Shown piece by piece: positions 1 to 11,166 of a stretch of 64,000 bases of DNA (its first letter is position 1; each line of letters opens with the position of its first letter). Under the pieces are notes generated by a model. It made no database searches, had not been told where the DNA came from, and saw only the letters and a list, made by a program, of their open reading frames with translations. A program made the translations under genes and the position numbers. This DNA is from Lampris incognitus (taxonomy: Eukaryota; Chordata; Actinopteri; Lampriformes; Lampridae): positions 84,135,672 through 84,199,671 of the forward strand of contig NC_079212.1 in NCBI RefSeq assembly GCF_029633865.1, read 5' to 3'.

Positions 1-126
1 AGAGGCTGAAGCACTTGATGTGGTGGTGGACCCAGGCTGGTTGGCTTCCCGTTCCTGCCGCATCCTTCGATTCTCAGCTTGCAGCTGTGTGACCAAGTCT
101 TTTAGCTGGGCAAGTTCCTCCTCCAT
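1..126 (-). pseudogene. Gypsy-type gag, N-terminal fragment cut by the window edge
   Basis: Read on the minus strand, an ATG at 126-124 opens a frame of at least 42 codons running off the window edge. It starts MEEELAQLKDLVTQLQAENR and continues as a charged heptad-like stretch typical of the coiled-coil start of Gypsy gag in fish. The assignment rests on position: a tRNA-type primer binding site and an LTR edge lie directly upstream (286-310). The capsid and zinc knuckle would lie outside the window, so integrity cannot be judged. Confidence 0.55.
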
Positions 127-285
127 GGTGGGACACAGAGCAGAAGAGATCAGAGCACTGGCCGGCAATTCAGGGATCCATCCAGGACCCGCTGCTGCTT
201 TGCCCACACAAAACTCAATACAAGTGACTGAATAAACTAACTGGGTTGGAAGAAAAAAAATACTACACGTCTCTGCCTTATCAGT

Positions 286-303
286 ATCCTGCCGACAACG
301 CCA
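286..303 (-). promoter_or_regulatory. Primer binding site, tRNA-Ser type, of the minus-strand Gypsy element
   Basis: On the minus strand the 18 nt read TGGCGTTGTCGGCAGGAT. This matches the complement of the 3' end of vertebrate tRNA-Ser (as I recall it) at 17 of 18 positions. It lies 3 nt inside the LTR edge at 307 and upstream of the gag ATG, the expected order. Confidence 0.6.
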
Positions 304-306
304 AAA

Positions 307-1170
307 TGTGATGGAGGACTAAGACGAAGAAAAGGGCCAACAACGCCACCTGGGGAATTGCACTCCAGGAAATACTATTTCTCTTTAAAACCAGAGTTAA
401 GGATTTGATGCTTAGCCAGTTGAACAGATTCGCTACTGAAAAAGGACAGACGTGGTTCAAAAATATAAATACTTTGTTTAATTAATCAAAACAAGAAAGG
501 ACCGGAACTGAAGCTGCTAAGGAAATCAAGAAAAAAACGATTAAAACCAACATGAAGCCATTTAATCTTTATTACAAATAATTTGTAAAAATTATCTTTT
601 AATACAATTAAGAAAATGTAAAAGAACCACTTTAAAATACAAAAAAATGCCCAGCCTACACAAATAATGGTAACCAAACTAGGCTGAGGCCAACTGTGGA
701 AGGCAGACTAACTGAGGAGGGAGTGCCCAGGGATGCTACCAATACCCACCTTCGGTGCAGCACAGCAAACCCACAGCAAACTGGTGAACTCTCCACACGT
801 GTCCCGGTGCTTCTACTCACGCGCACACACGCACACACATGCAGGGACCTCACCACAAGTGCCTAGCCTCCCACAAGATGACACTCAGGCCGCTGAGGGG
901 AATAACTAACAAAATAAGTCAAATAGGTCCACAAAAAAACCAAACTAAAAAAAAAGGGTCAACCCAGTTAGTAATCAAAAGAAACTAAGGCAAAACAGCA
1001 GCAGAACCACCTCCAGCAGGGAACCTTGACACCAGGAAACACTCCTGATAACCAGCACAACAGTGGCAGCAAACACTAGAGGTTCCACGCTAGAAGTTCA
1101 GGAACTGCAGCACCAACTACCAGACACATGCGACAACGAGGAAGAGAGAAGGCAAAAAAAGGATTGCACA
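307..1170 (-). repeat. Probable 5' LTR of the minus-strand Gypsy element (outer edge undefined)
   Basis: The inner edge at 307 is a TG on the plus strand (LTR end CA on the minus strand), 3 nt from the primer binding site. The rest is AT-rich and without coding content. The second LTR is outside the window, so the outer boundary is a guess; possible TG/CA edges occur near 1060 and 1178. Confidence 0.35.
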
Positions 1171-1268
1171 GGTGGTCACAGGTGGCTTAGATAACCTGGC
1201 CCTGATGAGGAGATTGGCTGAGGGAGGAGTCAGGCCTGGAGCTGCATTCACAACCACTCAACCTACCA

Positions 1269-1880
1269 ATGAAGCACGTGACGGCTGCTCCCTACCACCT
1301 GTCGTCAAATGGACTGGCCGAGCGGGCTGTTCAAACATTCAAAGAGATGATAAAAAAAGCGCTGAGGGCAGCTTGTCAGCTAAGGTGTCACGGGTCTTGT
1401 TCAGCTACAGGATAACGCCTCAGTCCACCACAGGTCTCTCCCCAGCTGAGATGCTGTTGGGGAGGAAGCTGCGCTCCACTCTGGACTTTTTACACCCAGA
1501 CCTAAACAAGAAAATAGAAACCAGACAACGAAAACAGAAATACCAGCACGACAAAAATACAAAGGACAGCGGGTTCGGGGCTGGAGACGCTGTCATGACA
1601 AGGAATTTCAGCCACGGACCGAGGTGGGTCCCAGGATTCATTGTGTCAGAAACAGGTCCTGTGTCATATAAGGTCATGCTGGGAGATGGTGGAGTGGTCC
1701 GCTGACATATGGACCAGATCCTGTCCAGGCGTCAAGAGACAGCAGAAGGGCTGGATGTATTCGAGGAGCCCAGCACCCACGCTCCCGGTACCGCCGTCGT
1801 GACGTCTCCCTGGGCAACCACAACCCGCTGAAGGAAATCCAAGCTCTGAGTCAGAAACTCAGGTCAGTGCCCAGAGGGAG
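1269..1880 (+). pseudogene. Gypsy integrase C-terminal part, frameshifted
   Basis: The frame from 1269 reads an integrase core end (YHLSSNGLAERAVQTFKE, containing the third catalytic acidic residue, E of DDE) up to about 1380. It then shifts to the 1172 frame and continues with TGLSPAEMLLGRKLRSTLDF and a C-terminal SH3-like GDAVMTR...GPRWVPG...GPVSYKV segment, ending at a TGA at 1703. The type matches K02A2.6-like Gypsy polyproteins. RT, RNase H and the first two catalytic Asp are absent, so only the 3' end of the element remains. A polypurine tract and LTR follow. Confidence 0.8.
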
Positions 1881-2260
1881 CCACCAGATACTGCACAAGT
1901 GAAAGGGGGCAGTGATGCCACTCAAAGTGTCCGATGTACAAAAAGACTCACAAAGCTGCCAAGCCACCTGAAAGACTTTGCACTGTAGAACAGACAATAA
2001 ATGATGCGTACCTGGTGATATTTACCGAGGCCATCTGTGCAGATACTTACCTGTTAACTACATGTGGAGATAATACCTGTTTTAAGGTGGCATCATTGTT
2101 AGTGAATTGCATGGTAAATGGTGACTATTTAGTTCAAATCAACCAGAAGGAGATAGAGAAGGTGTAGGCCACGTGAAAGTTGTTTTTTTTTGTTTGTTTT
2201 TTTTAAAGTGTTTTAGCTTAGAGAAACTTGGGAGTTTTGCTTACAATTCTTGTTTATTTT

Positions 2261-2273
2261 AAGTGGGAGGGGC
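2261..2273 (+). promoter_or_regulatory. Polypurine tract before LTR
   Basis: AAGTGGGAGGGGC ends exactly at the TGTTATA start of the LTR, the standard position of the plus-strand primer in an LTR retroelement. Confidence 0.6.
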
Positions 2274-2451
2274 TGTTATATTCTAGTTCAACCACTAGGT
2301 GGAGCACAGGGTAACTTAGTAAGGAAGTCAGAACACTAGGCCAACGAAGAGCAAGATCATGCCCTGTAGCGTTTGCCGGTTACCAAAGTAAACATATTCC
2401 TAGTTTACCCATTACCCTGGTCTCACTATTTCATTCTTTGAGGTTATTACA
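2274..2451 (+). repeat. 3' LTR (178 bp) of the truncated Gypsy element
   Basis: Starts TGTTATATTC after the polypurine tract and ends TTATTACA. It is short, as usual for this Gypsy group. No second copy of it is visible in the window, so the right edge is inferred from the terminal CA. Confidence 0.55.
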
Positions 2452-2454
2452 CTG

Positions 2455-2717
2455 ACGCTACAAGTTAGCACTGCGGGACCCTGACAAGTTTGCCAACCGC
2501 GGCGAGCTAGCTGTTTCCCTTCAGAGGGCTCTTCTGAGTTCGTCACGAGGAGCGGACTGTGGCGGGCTTGATCACCTCCTTGGTGGCGGTGCTCACTGGA
2601 CTTGCTTCGGCTGCAGGCCAGGGGGCAGCTGGAGGGTGACGATTCCCAGGCTTCTGGACTGAGTGGGGGCGCGTATGAGTGGGCTACACTTGCACTGACG
2701 GACACACGGTTTGCACC
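2455..2717. repeat. Duplicated segment, copy A (partner at 14787-15055)
   Basis: From GCTACAAGTTAGCACTGCGG to TTTGCACCCT this segment is about 88-90% identical to 14787-15055, with a few small indels. It begins just after an LTR and has no convincing open frame. Identity of the repeat is unknown to me. Confidence 0.7.
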
Positions 2718-2849
2718 CTGAGCCCCGGGAACTGAGGTAAAACCGTCGGCTCAGGGAGCTGACATCGGTCCGAGGAGCGAACGGTTGAAGTTGCCTCGGT
2801 GCACCAACGGGCCCCAACGGCAAGCGCTTGATTTATAATAGTGACAGTA

Positions 2850-2932
2850 CTTTGTGTGTGTGTGCGTGTGTGTGTGTGTGTGTGTGTGGGTGTGTGTGTG
2901 TGTGGGTGGGTGGGTGGGGGGGGTTCTGAAGG
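2850..2932. repeat. (TG)n / (GGGT)n simple repeat
   Basis: About 80 bp of TG dinucleotides grading into GTGGG and a G run. The overlapping cysteine/valine-rich open frame is a by-product of the repeat. Confidence 0.9.
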
Positions 2933-2939
2933 AAGTTGT

Positions 2940-4657
2940 TTGTTTTCTTTCGTTTTCTTTCGTTTTATTTTATATCACGTTAAGATAGAGAGAGCCACTT
3001 TGCTCCCTGGGGGTGAACTTTGGTTTCACCCTCCGCTCTCAAATATATATCATGGTGCAGCCAGTTGGGAAATGCCATGTACCCTGTGTAAATATGTTCA
3101 GTATAAAAAAAGAGAATAGATTTTATTTTTGTTTAATTATGTACAAGGGAAGAGGTATTTACAGTTATTGTTATGCTAAAACATAATTCATATGCACAAA
3201 CCATTTTAAAAAGCAAGATTGTACCTAAGGGAACAACAAACATCATAAAAAGGGTAACTCTTAGCTGTTACAATCTGGTGCCACTAGAGGGCGAGATGGC
3301 GAATTTCTTCTTCGTGTGCTCAGGGGATTCTGGTCCCTTTTCCGGTTGAGTAAGCTGAGAGATGCAGGCGAAATGCATTCTGAGTCCATCTAATGAAATC
3401 CATGGGTAAATATGCCTTTGAGTGTTAGAAAAGAGATTTATTATTATTATTACTATTATTATTAATGATGCCATCTGTCGATCAAATACTATAGTGTGGA
3501 GGTTAATAGTTGTATCCTATATATTAGTTTGACTGATGTTTTGTTTTAAGGTGCAAATAGCGCGATGAATGTCGTGGGACGTACAGACTGTTTGAGGAAG
3601 TCCAAACGTGATTAGCAAGGTAACCGAGCCTACAGTTTAGCCTCCTTAGCTAATTATGTATTTGGTTAAGTTGAACAAATGTCTCTATAAATGTATCTTT
3701 ATTTCATGTAGATATTAGGATTTTTGAACAAAGCCAGAAGCTCAGCTTGGAGGTCCCTGTGAAGGGGAATGGAATGTGAGTGTGCTGTATTAAGTATTAC
3801 TCTTGAGTTGAATTCTCACATTGTTTCATTGTTGCTAGTGGGGTTAGAGGGCATGCGCGTTTATTTTGTACATTTTCGTGTTTTCTTTTAGTGATAAGCC
3901 CACTGCTGTATTTCGATTTGTTTTGGGTTTTTTTGTGTATTTGTTTTTCATTAAATCTTTCTGCCTAAACCATAAAGGCAGAACTTAATTACTCAATTCA
4001 ATTTAGAGTGATAACACAAAAAAATAAAGAACCCCAAAAGTAGTGATTGTGTCCTGTGTGGTACCTAGTATTTCCACGGGTTACAATGGTTTGATTTATT
4101 TTGTTTATGTCATTTTATTTTATTCTCTATAACTATTATCAATTTATAAATAATCGACTATTCTATTGAATTATATCTTGGGTGTATTGGCAGCTGATTT
4201 TAACTGGGTAAGTGTTGGGTCAATGTGCTCAGTAATATGCAACACCACTGGTGCATTATACCTTTTTACTATATGCGTCACAGGCTTGATCAGAAATTGC
4301 ACACACACCTGTAGGATGACAGGTATCCATTACCAGTGTTAGAATATTTCTTACTTAAATTCTGGGGAAATACATAATATACTAGCTTAATTGTGGGTGT
4401 AGTATTTCCGCAGTGGAGGCACCGCACTACTTAATGTGTTATATTTCCATTCAAGTTTTTCTTGTTATACTTTTCAGTCACATATAATAGTTACCTATAT
4501 TAATACTAACCTAGCAACATTCAGGGGTAGACAGGAATTTCAGCCATTTCACAACTGACCGCTGAGAACCTAGGATCCTGTTTTTTGGGGGGTTTTTTTA
4601 AGATATAAGAGTGACTCCTGTGTGAATTATAACACTAGGTAAAAAGGGGTTACATTT
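2940..4657 (+). other. AT-rich non-coding stretch, 5' flank and likely LTR of the PNMA-type element
   Basis: No protein-like frame is visible. The right end (…GGGGTTACA at 4645-4654) directly precedes a primer binding site, so the 5' LTR of the element downstream should end here. Its left edge could not be found by comparison with the 3' side. A 12-nt partial copy of the primer binding site (TGGAGGCACCGC) occurs at 4414. Confidence 0.45.
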
Positions 4658-4675
4658 TGGAGGCACCGCTGGGAT
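4658..4675 (+). promoter_or_regulatory. Primer binding site, tRNA-Thr type
   Basis: TGGAGGCACCGCTGGGAT equals the complement of the 3' end of vertebrate tRNA-Thr(AGT) including CCA, as I recall it, over all 18 nt. It lies about 90 nt upstream of the gag ATG at 4763. Confidence 0.75.
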
Positions 4676-4762
4676 ATCCTGTTTACCAAAACAAGTAGGT
4701 AATTTTACTGTGACTAGTGTTTATTTGTTTTTGCCATTTGCAGTCTACTCTAGGTACTTAAT

Positions 4763-5840
4763 ATGGACCTTAGTCAGGCTGTTAAGTGGAGCCGTGAGGA
4801 GAATGTGGACTTGTGTTGTGCTGTTTTACTTAGCAGAGTGCCACTGGATATGACTGATGATGTGGTTAGCTGTGGGCTAAACACAGTAAAGGTTTTGGGT
4901 CGGACGCGGATACGTGGTTGACGTGGCGACAAGACTGGCAGGCACTTGTTCATTTTAGTGGAGACTAATACTGTTTTAGATCCCAGCTCTCTACCTCCTG
5001 AAATTGGAGTTGTAGGTGAAGCAGGGCCCTGGGCTGTTCATTTGGTGAGCAGCCTAGTGACTGCTAACTCTGTCCCTGAAGGAGGTGATTTTGAGGCCAA
5101 GCTGTTGGCATTGCTACAGCAGGAGGGTAAGTCTATGGGTGATATGAAGGCTGTTTTGATGGGAAATCAGTCTCATAAGCCAGATGTCAGTGCTGATTTA
5201 GTGGATGCCATAGGCAAGCTAGTAGATCGCTGTAATCAGGCACTTGCTGATGGGCATAGCTACGTATAGGAAACTGAGGTTGTTCTCAGGATTGAGACCT
5301 GTTCCCCCAGGTGAGGAACAGTATGATGCCTGGATGGAGCAGGCCACTCAGATGGTTACTGAATGGCAATGCACTGATTCTGCGAAGAGGCAACGCATCG
5401 TTGAGAGTTTGCAAGAGCCTGCTGCAGATATTGTAAGGTTCTTGAAAGTCAGCAGTCCATGTGCTACAGCTAATGAGTACCTAGCCGCTCTTGAGACAGC
5501 CTATGGTTCCACAGAGAACGGGGCAGATCTTATGGCCATGTTTCGCCATACTTTCCAGGAAGATGGTGAGAAACTTTCTGCTTTTCTGTATCGCCTGGAC
5601 AAACTTCTCCATCGTGCTCTTCTGAAAGGTGGGGTTGATGCTGCAGGCCTGAATCGTGCACGCATGGAACAGCTGTTCAAGGGAACACTCACCAATGACA
5701 TGCTGGCTTTGCGCATGAAAATGACTCATACTTTGTGAGACCCGCCTTCTTTCTCTCAGCTGATGCGAGAAGTGAGAGAGGATGAGCATTGGGTAAGTGT
5801 AAGAGAGTGTAAAGGTTTCTGTTGTCACTGCTGCTGTTCC
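4763..5840 (+). pseudogene. Gypsy gag of the PNMA/MOAP1-like type, broken
   Basis: ATG at 4763 opens MDLSQAVKWSREENVDLCC, followed by an RRM-like N-terminal region, as in vertebrate PNMA proteins. The capsid follows from about 5270 (LFSGLRPVPPGEEQYDAWME, later EKLSAFLYRLDKLLHRAL), which closely resembles the PNMA1/MOAP1 capsid. Breaks: an in-frame TGA at 4919 where CGT reading continues after it, a frameshift near 5260, and a TGA at 5736 in a probable former CGA codon. Two stops fit decay by CpG deamination. PNMA genes are known to derive from Ty3/Gypsy gag; this copy is still joined to pol, so it is the retroelement rather than a domesticated gene. Confidence 0.82.
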
Positions 5841-5844
5841 CCAG

Positions 5845-7170
5845 GTGCCGGTGACTCTGGTAATACCTGAGCTAGATAGTTTGAGGAAGGAGGTTCAGGA
5901 GCTGGTGTCTCAAATGACAAGGCTTTTGAGTGTAGCCACCTTGACTCCTACCACTGACCGTGTCACACTGAATGCTGTGGGCCCGGGGATAGAAAACACT
6001 GTCCCAGATGTTTCCCAGGGGATGAAAATGCCAAAGTCTTCCTCAGCTTCTCCTTCGCCTGGCATCTTTTGCTACAAGTGTGGGAAAGATGACCATACAA
6101 AGCGAGAGTGCACGCATTCTGAGAATCTCAGGTTGGTTAATCAGAAGATGATTAAATGGGACAAGGTTGCAGAGAAACTTGGCCAGAGCTCAGTGAAGGA
6201 ACGGCATGGGGCTCCATCAGGCAAGACACGTTCCACCCATTGTTCATCTCCCATTAAAGCCAGCCCGCCAAACCTGCCTGCTGGGTTAATGGGGCCCTGT
6301 TCTGAGGTTCCTGTCCAGATAGAAGGGATTTATACTAAAGCTCTTCTTGATGGTGGTTCTCAAGTTACCATTTTATACCATAGCTTTTACAATGCATATT
6401 TGAATCATTTGCCAATACAGCCAGTGGAAAACCTGAAAATATGGGGTTTGAGCACTCACAAATACCCATATGATGGATACCTGTCTCTCAAGCTTGAGTT
6501 TACTGAAGCTGTTGCTGGAGTGCCTCAGCTGGTAGACACTCTAGCCCTTGTGTGTCCTGACCCTCTGACAAAGGAGGGGATAGCCATTTTAGTTGGCACG
6601 AACACTCACTTAGTGAGGAAGTTGTTTGAGTCTTGTCGAGAACAAGCAGGAGACCGTTTTCTTAGCACTCTGACCATACACCCTATGATACGAGAGGCTT
6701 TTGAGTTCATTCAACAAACAGTTGTCTCACAGGATGACATGGACAAACATGGTACGGTGTGGTTCACCAAGCATAAACCAGCTGTCTTAAAGCCAGGGCA
6801 GGTGCGGCAGCTTTCAGGGTTGCCTAAGTTTCCTGGTAAGCTGAATGAGTCTTTGATGCTTGTAGACCAGGCAGTTGCGACTGATGGTGTGTCTGCTCCT
6901 GAGCTGCAGGTGAGGCCTGAAGTTCACCCTGTCTCTGCTGTGTCAAACCGACACATTACTGTGACTGTGTGGAATGTTTCCTCCAGGGGAGTGCTGATGA
7001 AGTGGGGAAGTCCCCTTGCTCACATATTTCCTGTGGACTTGGCGCCACAAATTCCATCCACTAGCAGCTTGGAGAATACAAGCACACTTTCTTCTGCATC
7101 TTTTGACTTTGGTACTTCTCCTATGCCAGAGGAGGTAAAACTGCAAAACTGCGTTTGTGTGAGAAAATAA
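5845..7170 (+). pseudogene. Nucleocapsid zinc knuckle and aspartic protease of the PNMA-type Gypsy element
   Basis: An uninterrupted 441-codon frame. A CCHC knuckle (CYKCGKDDHTKREC, CX2CX4HX4C) lies near residue 75. A retropepsin domain follows, with ALLDGGSQVTILY (6343-6381). The expected Asp-Thr/Ser-Gly triad reads Asp-Gly-Gly at 6349-6357, so the residue after the catalytic Asp is not the usual one. The rest is the protease end and the linker into reverse transcriptase. The 5845 start is simply where the frame opens after a frameshift, not a real initiation site. Confidence 0.8.
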
Positions 7171-7184
7171 TGCAAAGATGAGAA

Positions 7185-8256
7185 GTGTTTTCCTGTCGTG
7201 AGTGGGAAGTATGCTGCTCAAAAAGTGCTATGCATGAGATTAGGCTGAACGACTTACGGCCTTTTCGGGAAAGATCTCGATGCTTTGCCCTAGCTGATCT
7301 GGAGGATGTGCACAAAAATTTGCAGGAGCTCCAGAAAAATGGCATTATTGCCAAATCTAGAAGTCCATATGCTTTACCTGTTGTGGTGGTGCATAAAAAG
7401 TCAGGAAAGTTCAGAGTGTGTGTTGACTGTCGGGTGCTCAACCAGCTGACCATCACCGACCAGTGCACCATTCCTGGGATCGAGGACACCCTCCATTTTC
7501 TCTCAGGAAGCAAATGGTTCACAGTCTTGGACTTGAGAAGTGGTTATTATCAAATTCCGATGAGTGAGGTTGATAAGGGGAAAACCGCATTCTTAGGCTT
7601 TTACCAATTTGAACGGATGCCTCAGGGTATTTGTGGTGCACCCGCCACATTTCAGAGAGTCATGGAATAGCCTGTCGGAGATATGAGCTTCCTGGAAGTG
7701 CTAGTGTATTTGGACGACCTGATTGTTTATGGACGGACTCTAGAAGAGCATGAGGAGCGCCTTTGAAGGTTCTGGACAGGTTGAGAGATGAAGGTCTTAA
7801 AATATCTTTAGATAAGTGCCAGTTTGGTAGGACTTCCTTGAACTATGTTGGATACATTGTTTCCCATGATGGAATAGCCACTGACCCTTCCAAAATAGAG
7901 GCTGTGGTTTCTTGGCCTCGGCCTCAAACCGTGACTGAGCTCAGGTCATTTTTGGGTTTCTGTGGTTATTACCGTCGCTTTGTGAAGGGTTTTTCGACTT
8001 TGTGCTGACCCCTGAATGAGCTGCTGCAGGGCTGGCCATCTCGGGTTAAAAAGAAAAATTCGAGTTCACCTGCTGCTGACACCAAGCCTGTCTTTAGGCC
8101 CGCTGAACCTTTTGGCTCCAGATGGAGTGACTAGTGTGAGACTGCTTTCCAGGAGCTTAAAACAAGACTGACTCAGGCTCCAGTGCTGGCCTTTGCAGAC
8201 ACACAAAAGCCGTATGTTTTGCATGTGGATGCAAGCATGGATGGTCTAAGTGGTTT
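7185..8256 (+). pseudogene. Reverse transcriptase and start of RNase H, PNMA-type Gypsy element, truncated by insertion
   Basis: RT blocks are in order: KSGKFRVCVDCRVLN, LDLRSGYYQIPM, FERMPQGICGAPATFQR, and the catalytic YLDD at 7707-7718. Breaks: TAG at 7668, a frameshift near 7765 and TGA near 8006. The RNase H start (LHVDASMDG) reaches the insertion point of the next element at 8257. What remains on the far side (13842 on) is only the pol C-terminus, so the rest of RNase H and the integrase were lost. Confidence 0.85.
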
Positions 8257-8946
8257 TCACAGTCCGGCCGAACTAGCCTGCTACTACATGCCGTGCATGC
8301 TAGGCCAGGTTTTCCCTTCTGCCCTGCCTCCTGGTTGATGGACACAAACAGCTCTTGCTCTACCACATCTGTTGCCACTCTCCTCGTCAGCCATGGATTT
8401 TTAAGCCATGCCAGGAGCTACACTCCTTGCTAGATTGTTGCGTCGCTCGGAGAGAGATCTTGCTCATGCCTGCTACTTTTTGACTCCTGATTTTCAACCC
8501 ACGCCTGTTTCTGGATTGTATTTTCGCCTGTTGTCTTGGACACTTTGCCCAGCCTTGTCTCTTGTCGCCAATCTCTGCCTGTTTAACCACGTGAGTCTGC
8601 CTGATCCCTGCCGGTACCTTTGCTGTGTTTCCATGCTCACCTGTGTACCGAACTCTGCCAGTTTTTGACCTTTGGAAATCTGCCTGATCCCTGCCTGTAC
8701 CTGTGCTGTGTTCCCTTGCTCACCCGTGTACCGAACTCTGCCTGTTTTGAGCTTTTGGATATCTGCCCGATCCCTGCCTGTACCATTGCTAAGGATTTTT
8801 GACATTTTGAGTTTGTCTGTTACTACCTCATTGGTGCCTTGATTCCATATTTTGCTCTCCTGATTTTAAAGACACCGAAACCTATTTTGTGTCCCTGAGT
8901 CTGCTTTTGGTTCCGCAGTCTTTACCCGGCCGCACCAGCCCTGACA
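8257..8946 (+). repeat. 5' LTR (690 bp) of chromodomain Gypsy element B
   Basis: Its first half is closely repeated at 13452-13841. It ends CCTGACA at 8946, just before the gag leader. The left edge reads TCACAGTCC where the 3' LTR reads TGTCAGTCC. Within the LTR a unit of about 80 bp (CTGCCTGATCCCTGCC...) recurs three times between about 8597 and 8790. The 3' copy carries an indel near ATGGACA relative to this one. Confidence 0.85.
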
Positions 8947-8962
8947 GTACAATATAGCCAAC

Positions 8963-9900
8963 ATGGACCCAGCGGACTTGGAACATGTGAGGGCTGCTGT
9001 GGAGAAATAGGGGACATTGCTGGGCACTCACCAACAGGAGCTCTACCAGGTGAATCACAACCTTCTGATATTTTCTGAGGGTCTTAACACCCTCTCTGTC
9101 CAGGTGCAGCAGCTCCTGGCTAACGCCCCTCAGGGCCCTGCACAACCAAGCCTGTCCCCACAAGCCCCTTCCCCTTCTCCTTTTAGAGAACCAAGACTCC
9201 CTGCTCCCCAGCCATATGACGGTGGTCCAGGGACCTGTTGGTATTTTCTCTCCCAGTGCTCTCTATCCCTGGAACTCCAGTCTCTCGCTTTTCCAACAGA
9301 GCGCTCACTTGTTGCATATGTCATCACGCTCCTCACGGGTAGGGCTCAAGAGTGGGGGACTGCCTTGTGGGATTCCAACGCCACGTGCTGCTCAAGCTAC
9401 CAGGAGTTCACCACTGAAATGAAGAGGGTTTTCGACCGCTCTTTTTACGGCAGAGAGGCAGCAAGAGAGATCATAGGACTTCACCAAGGCACACGGTCAG
9501 TGTACGATTATGCTATTGAATTTCGTACACTAGCAGCTTCTTGTGACTGGAATGATGACTCCCTGTTCGATGCTTTTTTGAATGGTTTATCTGACTCCGT
9601 CAAAGACGTATTGGTGTCAAGAGAACTTCCTACTAACCTGTCTGGGCTAATGGACTTGGCTGGTAGGATCGATGCCCACATCAGGCAGAGGATGTGGGAG
9701 AAGACCCAAGACCCCCCAGGCTGGGCCTGTTACCACCTCTGTTGCCCAATGCCCCTCTTCCCGAACCCATGCAGGTGGATCGAGCTCGAGTCACCCCTGA
9801 GGAACGCCAACGCCGGCGAGACATGAAGGCATGCTTCTATTGTGGGAGGGTGGGTCATTTTTGCCAGTCATGCCCTTTAAAAGGAGGGGCCCACCAGTGA
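8963..9900 (+). pseudogene. Gag of chromodomain Gypsy element B, broken
   Basis: ATG at 8963 opens MDPADLEHVRAAVEK, followed by an in-frame TAG at 9008-9010; the frame then runs on through the coiled coil, proline-rich linker and capsid (FDRSFYGREAAREIIGLHQG). A frameshift near 9695 moves reading to the frame with the zinc knuckle CFYCGRVGHFCQSC (CX2CX4HX4C, 9832-9873). This is the usual gag type of fish chromoviruses. One stop and one frameshift make it non-functional. Confidence 0.88.
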
Positions 9901-10949
9901 GATTGGGGAGCCTGGTGGGTACGGTCCAGAATCACTCCCCTATCCAGTGTTCCTATCTGCTGGTTGTGCTTTGTCATGAAAACCGGTCTCATGCTCTTCT
10001 TGCCCTCATTGACTCAGGTGCAGACAGGAACTTGATATGCTCCGCCACTGCTAAAGACTGTGGAATTCCTCTTGTAGCCCTTGGTCAACCCCTCACTGTT
10101 CAGACCCTTGATGGCAGTTGTTTGAGCTCGATCACCCACAGAACAGCTCCTGTTTCGCTACGAATTTCAGGTAACCACTCTGAAGTGATATTTTTCCACG
10201 TCATAGAGAGGTCCCATGTTCCCATTGTTCTTGGACTCCCCTGGCTGTCCATACATAATCCCAACGTTAACTGGTCAGATAACACCATTTTAGGATGGAG
10301 CCCCTTTTGTTTGTCCTCATGCCTCAAGTCTGCCTCCACGCCTGTCTCTCCCTCCCCAGACATTGAGGAGTTCCCTGACTTATCTAATGTGCCCCAGGAG
10401 TATTTGGACCTCAAGCCTATGTTCAGTAAATCTCGTGCTGTCTCTCTACCCCCTCATAGGCCATATGACTGCACCATAGAGCTTCTCCCTGGTACCTCTC
10501 CACCTAAGGGCAGACTCTATTCCCTCTGTCCCCCAGAGAGAGAGGTCATGAACAAGTACATTTCTGACTCCCTAGCCGCTGGAATCATCCGGCCATCCTC
10601 ATCTCCTGCAGGTGCTGGCTTCTTTTTCGTGGGGAAGAAGGATGGATCTCTGTGACCCTGTATCGATTACAGGGCCTTAAATAACATCACCGTCAAGAAT
10701 CAGTATCCTTTACCTCTTATGTCAACTGCTTTTGAGTTGCTCCAGGGAGCCTGTTTTTTCACCAAGCTCGACCTTAGAAATGCCTACCATCTTGTGAGGA
10801 TCAAGGAGGGGGATGAATGGAAAACTGCCTTCAACACCCCTACAGGCCACTATGAATACCTCATGGTCCCATTCGGTTTGACCAATGCTCCAGTTGTCTT
10901 CCAAGCCCTGGTCAATGACGTTCTACAAGATTTTTTGAATGTTTTTGTG
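9831..10949 (+). pseudogene. Protease and N-terminal RT of Gypsy element B
   Basis: The protease carries ALIDSGADRNLI with the Asp-Ser-Gly triad intact, followed by VLGLPWLSIHNP. The linker leads into RT (GIIRPSSSPAGAGFFFVGKK). A TGA at 10653 replaces a probable CGA codon before [11 protein letters not shown] continues through [13 protein letters not shown] and [17 protein letters not shown] to 10949, where a MITE interrupts it a few codons before YLDD. Confidence 0.88.
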
Positions 10950-11166
10950 GTAACACCTTAGTATGGGGAACATATACACCATTAAGTAGGTGCGTACTTT
11001 ATAAGGTGGTAGTACCACAAGAAGAGTTATTCTCCCTTACTAACACGTAATGAATATGGTCTGTTCTTACATAACAAAACACAAAAGTACAAGTGTTAAT
11101 AGTGTTACATTACTCTAAATTAAGTTTTTGTTACTTAGAATATGTTCCCCATACTAAAGTGTTACC
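10950..11166. mobile_element. 217-bp MITE with 27-bp terminal inverted repeats and 9-bp target duplication
   Basis: The left end begins GGTAACACCTTAGTATGGGG; the reverse complement of the right end is the same except C/T at position 9, over 27 bp. GTTTTTGTG is present at 10941-10949 and again at 11167-11175 as a direct duplication of RT coding sequence. A 9-bp duplication is characteristic of Mutator-like (MULE) transposition. No coding capacity, so non-autonomous. Removing the element and one duplication copy restores the RT frame, which proves it is an insertion. Confidence 0.9.

Noticed and set aside
2412..2823. Minus-strand frames of 76-97 codons
   Set aside because: They lie in the duplicated segment; copy B at 14787 has indels that break the same frames, so they are not conserved as protein.
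8387..8805. Overlapping frames on both strands in the element B LTR
   Set aside because: Non-coding LTR with an internal tandem repeat; the same frames recur at 13596-13865 only because the LTR does.
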